From NCBI GenBank assembly GCA_034620365.1, contig JAQGEQ010000083.1:368990-432989 (forward strand): 64,000 bases of DNA, given 5' to 3'. The position numbers and the translations under genes are program-made. Within the stretch, counting starts at the first letter, position 1. Every line of letters starts with the position of its first letter. The stretch comes from Pegea sp. RAD2-039. Lineage: Eukaryota; Chordata; Thaliacea; Salpida; Salpidae. Shown here in pieces: positions 1 to 12,700 of this stretch. The notes under the pieces are model-generated. The model worked only from the letters and a program-made list of their open reading frames with translations, ran no database searches and was not told where the DNA came from.

Positions 1-567
1 AAGCCTTATTTAAACATTATTTTTGGTATACCTGAACCTCCAATAAAAATGTTTGGTTTTAAATTTTGGCAATAACTTACTTTTTTAAATGCAAACATTT
101 ATCTACTAAAAAAATTGAATCGAACTTTAAGACAGTTTAAAAGGAGAAACTAATTTTTCAGCTTGAATAAATTGTTTGTAAAGTTTCTTTTTTAAGTATA
201 TTGTGTTAATTAAGTTGACTCAAACTAATGATTTTTAATTTAAAGTTAAAGCTCTGTAATTTTAATTATGATTAGAATTATAAAAAAAAAAAGATTTTTT
301 AAAAGTTAAATCTGTTTCTAGTCGAAATATTTTTAATAAATTAGATTTACTTCTAGAGTTAAAAATAATTAAAATTTGGAATTATTAAAAAATATTGTTC
401 CTTTGAACTTTTATTCAAAAGCATAAATCACATTTATTAGTAATAATCTCAAAAGCATATTTGTCATTTTAATATAGCTTAACTTGAATAAAATCACAAA
501 AGTTAATAAAAGAAAACTATTTGTAATAAAATTATTTCAAATGATTAAATACTTTTTTCTCTTACAG
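1..567 (+). other. Intron, 3' end of an intron whose 5' part is outside the window
   Basis: AT-rich sequence with no convincing coding. It ends in a pyrimidine-rich tract and acceptor TCTCTTACAG immediately before the TSP1 exon at 568, so an upstream exon carrying the WxxW half of that TSP1 repeat must lie outside the window. Confidence 0.75.
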
Positions 568-709
568 TGCAGCGTCACTTGTGGCAAAGGCTGGCAAAGA
601 CGTGTAGTCGCTTGCCGAAGCTCAGATATAACAAACAGCACACCTTGTAATAAATCTGAAATGCCACCAAATCTAAAGAAATGCTTCATTGAATGCAATC
701 AACATTTTG
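568..709 (+). CDS. ADAMTSL: ADAMTSL exon 1 of the window: C-terminal part of a TSP1 repeat
   Basis: Begins CSVTCGKGWQRRVVAC, the classic cysteine core of a TSP1 repeat. The preceding tryptophans must be on an upstream exon. Further cysteines at the end (KCFIEC) close the repeat. Acceptor CTTACAG, donor G|GTATGA. Phase 0 in (first codon TGC), phase 1 out. Confidence 0.85.
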
Positions 710-3700
710 GTATGATATTTATTTCAGAAAATATTTCGCATTAACCTAAACCACCAAGAACTTGCTAATGGTTCAACAAAATTTTAAATAGCTCCAAACA
801 ACAAGCAAAAAGCATTTCTTACTTTAAAACCTTGTCTGATTTTTGTTATTCTTATTCCACTTGGTCGAGCAGTAAAAAATTATTGACAGGGTTTTGGCAT
901 TTGAAAATACTTATTTACAAGTTATCAGAAAGTTTTTCATTAAAAAATAATAACATTTTGATAATTATTTTTTCAAGTATGGTATCCAAACTCTTCTATA
1001 GCTGAAAGAGAACTTAAAATGTAATAAAAAACTACTTGAAATTTTAAAAATAGAAACGAAGATCTTCTGGTGTTTAAATTATGAAGTTTTAAATAACATA
1101 AAAATTACTAAGTACCTTTTGTGATAACTTTCATTTATTACTTTTTCAGAGATCAGCACTCAAAGTATTGACACCAGCAGTGAGACTCCAAAGAAGAGAT
1201 TTGATATCGATTTGTCTCAAGCCTTCATTAAGCCAAGGTAAAATTAAAAATGATGCTGCAAATCCTGTCTTATTCGATATAAAAATAAATTTGAGCAAAT
1301 TACAAATTAAGAAACACAGCAATCAAATAGATAGTCAACCCATAAATCGTATTTTATAGATGAGACTGAATGTAGACGTATTCACCATAAACCACCCACA
1401 AAGACCCTGCTTTATAACTGGCATGTACCGTGTATGATCACTTTGATCGGGAAACGTTAAAAAATCCATTTTACTACTGAGATTAATCAGATTATCAATT
1501 GTTTTATCTTATCAACTCATTATACATCATCAAAATTTCTACTATAAAATAAAAACTCCTGTTTACTTGTCTACTTTGCGATATGAAATCTCTTAGTTTA
1601 ATAAATCTAAATCTTCAAAGCAACTTTGAAAACCAATCAAATTAGCTAGAAGTAATTTCCTGTTGACAAAAATCAGGTACAATTTAGATATACAACTGTC
1701 TGTTTCTTTCTAATTGAAGAAGAGGTTTCCGATTAGAAGTTGTTGAAGCAAGATTAAAAGATTTTACAAAGAGTTGTTCAAAGTTTCTAGGGATTTTACA
1801 GGAAATAGACTCGTAAGTTTTTGGCCTAGAGGATGTCAACATGATTTTGGAAGAAAATGAACATAAGTATAACCCTTGTGTAACGATTTTTAGTTAAGCT
1901 TAATGAGCCGACTACTGCACAAATCCCACTAAAAAACTCATTGAAAAAATCATACAAAGAATCTTTCTGCTATTAATTAAATATTTTATTTTAGATCTGA
2001 TAACAAGTTATTTCCTTTCTTTGTTTAATTAAGTCTAAAAGTTTAGTTATTTTAGAAATTTTTTTAAGCTACTGTTTCTACCAAAGTATACCTTAAAGAT
2101 TTAATGTTGAAGCAACTTTAATCACATAAGTTGAGAACATTAGATCTTTGAGAAATTGCTTCTTACAAATTTCATCTAAATGGCCACCTTTACGCTTGCT
2201 AAGCGTTCATTGATTACAAAGATAACATTATTTTAAATATTTATAAATGTTAAACTCATAAAGCGTTCCTTAACTATGAACAAGAGTATTATTTTTAATC
2301 AATCTTTTTTATTTAAAGAGCTATATATAGTATATAGTAAGTCTCAGATAGTTGATAAGTAATCGAATATTTTAACAAAAACTCAATCGCTGATCATCTA
2401 AATGGAAAAGATTACTCAAAAAGATAAACTTTTATAGACAGAGTAAGATTGATATATGTTTCTAGTGAACTATAAAAGTATACCTGAGAGAAATACTTGA
2501 GTTTCTGTTTGTAAAACTCTACGTAAGAGTTTCGCCAGAGATCAAACAGTATTTAAATACGACCAAACTTTGTAGAGTAAATAATACAGGCGTCTGAGAA
2601 AAGAAAACAAACTTAAGGTTACACGAGACCTGTTATTTTAACTTCCTCTTCATTTGCTGGTTGTAGCTATGTTAGGAACAAAACATAAAATAATAGTAGA
2701 TGTTTAAAGAGTTAAAACTATATAAATATATGTCTTTATAAATGCTGCGTTTCTACTTAAAAGTTGTTTGATTCAAGATGAAAGTGATTTAACTATAAAG
2801 TAAACTTTTAGAAACTTATTTGTCAAATAAACGTTTAAACTTTTTTTACCTTCAGAAAGAAAGATATAAAACTTTTAAAGGATAAAGTAGAGCTTTAGTT
2901 TTTGTTAACTTATCATAACATCTTTGTTTGATAGATGGCAAGTTGGAAAGTGGACACAATGTTCTAAGACATGTGGACTTAAAGGAAAACAAACACGAAT
3001 TGTAAGGTGTGTGTTAGACGCATCACCTTTGATGCCTTCTCAAAGTCATAAGTGCCGAGGGAAGAAACCTAAGCAGATAAAGGTAGGCGACATTTTAGGT
3101 TAAAAGTCAAACACTGTTACGTCATGAAATTAGTTTAATGTTTCACAAAAATTCATCAATCCTGTTTATAAACTTGTTTTTTAGAGCTGTTTTAACAAGC
3201 TTTGCAGCTTGTCTTTAAGTGAAAGTTTTGAAAATGAAAATAACCGAGCACTGGCTACAGCTACTAAAACCATTACTATCAAACTTGGTTCATCATTAGA
3301 AACATCTTTCATTGCTCCAAAGAAATATATCTGGAAATATGAAAATTGGAGACAGTGTTCAAAAACATGTGGCTTCGGTAAGACTTTTTAAGATCTCTCA
3401 TTGTTAGTTTTAGATAGCAAGATCTTTCAATACTAAAGATATATTTCATTTTTTACTAATAGAAAAATTATCATCACTTAATAACGTTTTCAATTTAGTA
3501 AAAATCCAAGCTTTTATAGCTTATGTGATTTAAACAACGATAAGTATTTGATTAGTTTTGATTCTACGATGCTTCCTATTAAAATAATATTACCTAAAGT
3601 TTTAGTAAAAAATAGTTTTTAATTGTTCATATAAGTTTTTTTTTTCAATTTTGTATACTTTAATACATTTATATTTTACTTATTTCTCTCCATTATTTGT

Positions 3701-6700
3701 TATACACAAATTCTCTTAAATTGTGATACTTGAGACCTTTTCAATACCTTTCCGTTTGTATTGTTTTGTTTTTATTCGCTATAAGAGCTGTTTAATCAGT
3801 TACTAGTAGCCATGTGTTTGATAAAATCGATGATTCCAATATTTTATAATAAGTTTATTTATAAATTTAATCTATATATGATATGTTTGCAACGAATGAA
3901 ACACGAAATTTAATTTCTATTAGCTTTTAATAACGAGAAAAGAAATTAGTTTCAAACAAAGTAATTTATTACTAAGTTGTTATTATAATTTCATAGATGT
4001 AATGTAGCAGTTAATCAACTTACCAATAATAAGATATATGCTTAGATTTTGCAAAAAAATATAGAAAAATTCAAATCTGAATTTTGAAAGATAATTGAAT
4101 AACGTGAAAACAAAAAATAAATGTCAGTATATAATTGGTTAGATAAACTAAAAGCAAGCTCTCATATTGGAACATAAATCTAATGTTAGTTCAACTTAAA
4201 AATTACATCAGAATAACAAAAGAAAAGAAAATGCGATAAAATTGAATTTACTTATTATTTTATATAAATAACTTCAAGCCTAATTTTAAGCAATTTTATA
4301 CATCAAAAGTTATATCAAAAATATTTGCAAAAATAATTGTGCTTACAATATAACAAAAGTTATAAGGTTACTTTGTTAAAAATTATAAAGCCACATGAAA
4401 CTTGTGTAATCAACAAATTAAAGGTAAATAGTGAATAAATTAGAATAAATAAGAAAGTTTTAAGTAGCTGCTTAGAAGCTATAATTTTACAAAAGTCATT
4501 TATAAATTACTATTGATAATTATTACTGATGTATCTATAAAATGTGTCTATGAAAAATCAACTTCATTATTTAAGAAATAAGTACATAATTAAATGTTTA
4601 TAAAAATAGCCATGTTATTAATTGTTTATAGTTTAAGTAATCTTTTGAATTTTATAAATGATAGTTACCTAAAAAACTACAATTTGATTAAAGCTATGGA
4701 AACAAAAACTTACAATATATTGATATTATACTTGCTTTTTATATCTTTATCGTATTTTAATTGTAAGATATACTTCTTGAGTTAATGAAACCATTTTCAA
4801 TGTATAATGTAAATGCAAGAAATTTACTTTTTCAAATTGTATTTATTTTATACCTATCTTTTGTCTCAAATACTCCTTGTGTCTAAGAACTGTTACAAAT
4901 TTTGCATTAAGCGATAAAATTTCTTTTGAATGTTAATTAACTCTTAAATACATTTTTGTAATATTTTTCACTAAAACTAAACAAAGATATTCATTGAGCT
5001 TATATTTTGAGCCTAAATTAGATGGTAAAGTTACTACACGTACTTTTTATTTATGTAACCTCAGAATAAATTTTTATAATGTAAACTATAAGGAAGCAAA
5101 ATTATACTAATTAGATAAATTATATTATAAAAAAGTTTTCCTTCAAATATTAATCTGCAATTGTTTTAGCAAAAACCGGTTTCCTGTTTATAAGAACCGA
5201 TTAGAAATAAAAAAAACTTGAGTTGTAATAGAGTTCTAAAAAATTTTTAATTTATATTTAGCTCTTATTTGTAATTTCTTACACGTGCGTAATCTTAGAT
5301 ATTAATTCCTTAATTGTAAACTTTATCTGAATTAATATAATTTTTTTAATTATTCAAATAATTTTTTAATTAAATTTTCTAAGATAATTAATTTTGACTA
5401 AATTTTATGAGATTGTGAAACAAAAATGTTTAAATACTTTTCAGGCTTTCAAATATCGATATCAAGATGTTTTCACTCGGATACAAACCATCTCTCTGCA
5501 GATGAACGTTGCAATCAGCATGAAGTCTTAAGACCACGCATCAAATCGTGCCAACTAGAAGAGTGCCCAGCAATTGTCAAGGGAGCTAATGGAAGCAGGT
5601 TAGTGTGAATCTAATTTAAAAAAAGTATACACTGAGCTAATCTGCTGTATCAAGATATGTAAATGCCAGATGATACCTTAAAGTAGTAAAAAATTCAGAT
5701 ATCATGTCAGTTTATTTTCAACTTTTGAATAAGTAATTTTAAAATTATTTGTCGCTGATACAGATCATTTTACCATTACCTTCATTATTTGCTACTTGAA
5801 GTATGCAAACAATTTTAATTTTTTGCATGAAAGCCCATATTATTTAGTGCTTCTACATGAGTAGCAAGAACCTTTATAACATGTCACTACTATCTTAATT
5901 TCTTTATTTTTATAAAAAGTTGTTTTTCTAAAGAAATTGTTTTTAATACTAAAATAAAGTTTACTTTTAACCAAACAAGTGAAGAAACGTTTTCGGCAGG
6001 AAAATTATGTTCTAAAAGCAACAAAACCTTAAATTAAAAAAAAAACAATTTATCTAATAGAAAAATAAGTAAGAATCTTACAAACTAGTTGAATGATTGA
6101 TTGATTGCAATAAAATTGTTTTGAAAAGCTTAAGTAAACGAAACGGATTTCTAATAAAACAACAATAATTTTTTTTACTTCAGAAATAGCTGCTGAAATA
6201 AATTGCATCAATATTAAGTTTCCATTTACGAGTTGCTTCGTTCAACTTTTCTGTATACCCTTACTACAATTTTTTAGTGAGCTCTCTGTTTAATTTGAGT
6301 TCATTTGAGTTAACGTTTGTACCATTTAGTATTTGATTACTAGAGTTTTATAAAATGCAATCCAAATTCTATCATGATTAATCTGTGTTTTAGCTTTTAT
6401 AATTAGTTTGTTATCTTGCACTTAGATTTTGAGAAAAAAAAAATGCTGTTTGGTTTGTAAATAGGAAAGCAGTGTTAACGGTTTATTAGACAAACAGTTA
6501 ATTATTGCTCAAATAGATAGTAAACTTCAAACAAATACTTTAAACTGCGTTCTAAGCTAGACCCGGTTATTTCACATTTTAGCTTTTTTTATTTGAGCTT
6601 ATTTATATGTGTAGAAATGTTAATCTTTATATAGCATGTGGTGTTTGAAGTTTTATACTACAGCTTTAATTCGGATTCATGAAAGATATAATAGCAGCTG

Positions 6701-9700
6701 ATAAATTAATTAAAGCCTTTATCTCATAAGATAAGCAGTCACAACACACAGCTGGAAGTTTCTTGCTTTAATTTAAATTTAAACATCAATTCATGCATGC
6801 AATTCGTCTATCAATTTTATCAAAGAAAAATTATATCGTTTGATGCTGCTTACTTAAAGTTCCAATATCAAAATTCAACATTAGATTGCTTTTATATTCC
6901 ATCACTTTAATTGTTTAGCGTAATTTAATATTTTATCTCATTTTATTATTTATAATTTAATCCTGAAAAAGACTTTGTACCAATATATTTATCGAATTTA
7001 AATTCTTAAGTAACTTTGATTTAACAAAACAAAATTACTTTTAAAGCAAAAAATCAATTTTTTAGAAGTTTTAAAAATAAATAATTCTAGTTAGAAGCTA
7101 GTTTTGGCATTTCTTACATAAAAAAATAAACGAATGCCTAAATAAAGTTTCAAAAAATTTTAATTATGTAACTTTCTCAAAGTAGATTACAACTTTCATT
7201 TTACTATCTAAAGTTGTCTAAACAACCGATTTGTTTCTAAATACACGGCTACTTATTCTTTACATCAATGGGATTCCACCACAAAAGTATGGGTTAATAA
7301 TAAATGAGCTGTAAGCTTCTGTGGAGAGTTTCATATTGCCTACGTCAGTTAGAATTTCTAACATAAGCCACAGTAGCTCAGTTTTAAAGTGAACTATGTT
7401 TAAATAACGAACAATGAAATAATACAGATGGTTTAGTATTAAAAGAAAAAGTGATCGAGTAATGACAGACTCTTTGTATGAAAATACATTTTGTTGACAA
7501 GTTCTATACCTACCTTAGTAACTTTACTCAATTGATTTCAACTACCAGTAGAGCAAAAATTAATAAAAGGTTCGCTCAACTGTAGAATTTTATTTGTAAT
7601 TTTGTTTAGAAATAGAGCTAAAGTATTACATTGAAATTAGAAACTAATATTGTTGCTTTTATTAAAGTTTATTCATGTACTGAGCACATTACTAGATTTA
7701 GTATTCCAGTTTTACAAGATACACCGTAAGTTTTTCCACTAATTTTTCTAACTTTGAATTACGAGTTTTATTTTCCATATGTGTTTCCTATGTTTAAATT
7801 ACTTAAAAGTAATTGTTTTGTACCTAAATTATTTCAATATTGATCTAATAAAGATTAGTTTGAAAAAAAATGCTTAATGACAAGTAAGTTTTCTTATAGA
7901 CAACAATTTAAATATAATTAGAAATAAAAATAAAATATCCAAAAATCGATTCAAATTGAATGCCTTGCTGCTGCATAAAACTTAAAGTATGTGAATGCAA
8001 GATAAGTACGTGAACTTTGTTATCAAATTGCTGTCTATGTAATGATTAATGACAGAAACATAAAGATCAGAGATCACTAGTAAGTTTGGAGTTTGTAGCT
8101 TATCTTGTGATTTTCGAAATTTTGCAGAAAATATTAAGTAAATTATTATTTATTATCATAATTATGCCAATTTTGGTTTGGCTTTACTAACTAATTCTGA
8201 TGTATTTTGTTGTATGAACAAAACAAAATGTTTGCAGACAGAAAAGTTTAAGCTTATTCATTTTCTTGTTATCATTGTTGAATCTTATTTTACATTTGTT
8301 AAAATCTTTTGTGTTTATTGTTTTCCAAAATTTAAAAGCATACAATTTGAAAAAAAAAATCATCTAAATTAAAATTTGCTCTTTAAAATTTACTATTTAG
8401 TTTGACTCTTATGTTTTATGATTAATTTATAAGACACAAAATTGATTTAAATAAAAACGTTAAAGACAATCACGAACTCATTACCACATTATATGAACTT
8501 TTTAATTTGTACCTATAAATATTATTACTTAGCAATGACCAACCCAATAAAAACTAGAGTCACTGATTGGACAATTATGGTCCAATAACACAAATTAGGA
8601 GAGTTGTGACAGTATAAAGCGGCCCTCAACCACAATGGCAGCTTCTCTATAAGCTAACTGTAGATCTAATACCTCACCCTTCCTTTTATTTAGTGCGTGC
8701 CTTTGACATAAATTAAAAGAATATTGTATGGCTGAGATTATAAGATGTTCAATGATAGAAATAGTAATCACAAATGAAAGCACGTAAGTAAACTTTTTCA
8801 TCGACAATATTCGTGTTTAATGAAATGATTGCTGACAAAACAAGTTACTTTTCTGGTTCAAACATGATTTCATGGACTAAAAACCTTAAAGATAGTGTTG
8901 TAATGACAAATTATACCATTTTCAACGACCAATTTTTATTGTGTAAAAATCTATAATGAATCCGACATTTTTATACATACATACTTAGAGTTATAAGTTA
9001 GATCACTTAATGTCTTTTTCTCTCTTTCTTAACGTCACATTTACTTTCATCAGAGCTTTAAACGCTTGCATGACTTTTGTGTTTGTTGATGAATGATATA
9101 TCGTTTTTGTTACTTTCTTTTTTTCTATAATTTTGATTGCCAGTTCTTTATATTTTCATTGAGGTTCTACACTATATAGTATCTGATGGGTTAAGGTTGC
9201 AGTTAGTTGACAATTAGACAAACATTGTGAGTAGAATTTTATACAACAGTAGGCCTTTTGAAGCTTAGTCATTATCTCTTTTAATTAAATATCAAAGAAG
9301 ATTATGCCGAAGTTGAGATTGTAAGAAAATGAACAATCTACCATTTAATATTTTTATTATGCTTATCATTTTTAAACTAAATTGTTAAAAGAAGTTTTAT
9401 TATTTTATTATTACTTTATATTTTGAGAATGTAGAACAACTTGTAAAGATTTCAGAGCATAGATATATGTTTTATTACTGCATGCTTATACTTTATTTCT
9501 CTTATTTGTATGGAAACTATATGGAATAAACTTGTGCTTAGTAGTTTGTAAATGAAAACAGCAGTTTTTGAACTATCTTTAGAAAGAAAACCCAAATAAA
9601 CATTCGAAACCAAAAGTAAATAAAAAAAGGCTTGTTGAGAAACTGTCATGGTTTTATGGCTCTATCAACAACTATCAGTAGTAGAACTCTAATTTTTTCA

Positions 9701-12700
9701 GATATGGGTGCGGTGATCTTCACTTCCAAATGCTTTTCTTTGCACAAAGATTCAGCTTGTTACAACAAAGTATAGTGTTTACCTAACTAGTGATAAACTG
9801 CATCTTTCATTCTAATAAAAAACGAAATTCGACAGCATTTAGTAATAAAATCAAAAGTCTGTAAACCTTAGCTTGAGACCGTGTATTAACTTCATCAATT
9901 TATCACTCACTTGATTGGTTTTTGATTGACGAGCTAAAAGCTCAATTTTCCGCGCCAGCAGCTGGTCATCACAGCGTGGCGAGCTACTCTTTTATACTTT
10001 ACTGACCAACAAGTTGGTGATTTTTAAATGAAAAAATGTAGCAATAGTTTTGGTGAAGGGTTGTTAAGCAAGCAAGAAACAACACAGTATGTTGTTTAAC
10101 AAGAGTCTGAGAAACTATTTGTTGCTCACTAGCGCTCATGAGTGAGAGAGAGCGAGAAAAGAGAGCGGAAAGGTGGGCTAGGACCAAGATTAAGTGAACT
10201 GCTGGTGATGCGGATCGAACGAACAAGAAGGCCCGGCACTACTTAACCCTGTCCGCGTATCAGCAAATAACCTGTTACAGTCACTGCTTTAGTTTAGTGC
10301 TGAGTGTTAGCAATGTGCAAACCCCATTCTCGTAATTTCGGAATATTACATCAGAAATATTTTGTTTTTTTCGTAACTGGTGTGTGGCGTACACACTTAT
10401 TTGTTCATTCACTTCACGATGTTACGTGCGACGTATTTTTGTTTGTATGAGGCTTTTTACGTCGGAGGCTATATACGGGTGCACTTTGAGAAAATCTGCT
10501 TAAGTTTGTAGTCTGAGCTCATTTAATTAACCTTAAAAGGAAAGAGTTTTTGCTAAACAAGTTAATGAAGAAAGAAAATTTGTCACAGCTTACAAAATTA
10601 TACAAATTAATAAAGAGAGTTATAACTTGTAGCAAAGTCATATTTAAGGCTGTTAAATTATTTGGCTGAGATGCTAAATAGTACGTAAAGTGCACTTTTT
10701 AAACAGATATTTATTTTTATTTTTATATTTATTTGAAAATGTGTTTATATTTTAGTTATATTCCAGAAAATTATGTTGGCCGTGCACGAATTGTTTAAAC
10801 ATTTTTATGTTAAATTTCATGCAATACCAAAAACTTTATCGGTTATACTTTTACATATATAAAATTTTTGCCAAGTTTTTGATGATTTAGTCTTATGGCT
10901 TCAATAATTATTTGTAGAATTCATTTTAGGCTAAGCTCTCAGAATAACATCAAATAAAAAAAACTAAGCATTCCTTTGAGTTGCTACCAAGTAAAACCAA
11001 AGTTATACCATCAAATTTTTAACAATAAGAGAAACGTCTACCAGTTATTTTTTGCTCCTTTACTGAGGGAAGAAAAAATGAATCTCAACAAAACATCTCC
11101 CTAAAAACAATCAAATACATTTACATGCTAAAGTACAAAAAATGGCGTCAAGCAAAGCTGTTTGAAGATAATTACAAAACTATTAAAATTTACTTTTAAA
11201 TTTATGCGGCGACAATTTTGTGTGATTATTTTTATATGAAATATATTTATGCCATAAAAATATTTGGAAGAAAAATAATTTTACAAGATATCGTAGTTTG
11301 TTTTAACATTGATTTGTAAACAAGAGATATAGTGTAAGACATATATTGAAAGCTTGTAAAGCTATTAATTATTGCGTTTTTGTAAAGTTCTAAATTACTG
11401 CAATTAAAGCTTTTTTGAGTGATTTGAAAACTCACCTTTTTTGTATTTGAAGTAATTTTTGAATCGAATAAAAACAGATTAGATTTGTTATTATTAATTT
11501 ATTTATTGGATTTTTCTATTAGAAGTTTGGTTTACATTTCAGTATTAACAGGGAAGTAATATGAGAAAGTTTTGCAAAACTCTTGAGAAATTGCAGTGAA
11601 TTTTGTTCAAATATTCTTTCCTTGTTTTGGTTACTTTGGATTATATTTTATTAAAATATAAAAATCGAAAAAAAACTGTCCTTCACAAAGTTAATTATAA
11701 ACTTATGAATTTTTTGAACCGCTTCGGTTATTCAATTTTAGATAAATATAAATAAACTTGACTTAACATCAAAGGATTATCAAGAACTTTTCAAGTGCAA
11801 AGTTAATTTCAATTTTTTAATAATTTTTTTACAAGAGAAATTTCATCTGAAAACAGCAACCTTCATTTGCTGAACATTTTGTAACCTTTAAAATAATCAT
11901 TAACATTTTCTTGTTATTTTAGTCAGTTACATTTCATCGGCTTTATGCAACAAACTTTGATTTAGTAGTAGTGTTAACGCTGTAGCAGTGAATATCAATT
12001 AACTCAAAACACTATTTCATTTGCAGATTTAAAATAAAGATAATGATTGTTAACTTAAGAGTTGATATAAAATTGTATGTACCCCTGACAGATGAACTCT
12101 TGTTTCTAATGTACTCATAATAGTACTAATAAATTTCTTGAAAATCAATGATAATAATTAGCGATGAAAACTATATTTTCAGCAGATTAATCATACATGA
12201 TTATCCAAAAATCAGTTTTTGAAAAGTTAAGTTTGCTAAATAATTTTTTAATAGTTGTTGAAAGATATCAGTCAACTTTGTGAAGCGAGCAAAACAAAGT
12301 AAAAGAATTAGAAGGAAGTTTTGATGCTTATCGCTTCCGATAGCTGAGATAAATAAGTCGGATTGATTGCTTACGCGTTAAAAAATCTGCAGACAATAGC
12401 TTTTTAACTTTAATATTGTTACAGTCCATTTTAGACACGCTTTTCACAGGTTTTCATTCAATTACGTTCTAATAATATTTGTCAGAAATAATCTCTTTAA
12501 ATTTTTCTCTTTTGCATGCAGTTATGTATAAAAAGCTGATAAGAAGAATAAAAGTGATATTAGAAAGTAGATTTGCGTTTTTATGCAAATCTGTTAATCA
12601 TACATCTTGTAGTAACAATTGACATGAATAAAATGCTAGCACTCATCTTGGTTTGGATTACTGTCCCAGCATGGGCTGTAAACGACTGCAGTTATTCAAG

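Noticed and set aside
8595-8807. Minus-strand 70-codon open frame with a hydrophobic start
   Set aside because: No recognisable domain, no supporting splice sites or neighbours, and it overlaps a plausible plus-strand promoter; kept only as a remark there.
9452-9649. Minus-strand open frame resembling a signal peptide
   Set aside because: Hydrophobic Leu/Phe/Ile-rich translations are expected by chance in AT-rich DNA; no family recognised.
9999-10226. Minus-strand 75-codon frame in the GC-richer patch
   Set aside because: No ATG at the start and no domain; length is explained by fewer stop codons in GC-richer sequence.
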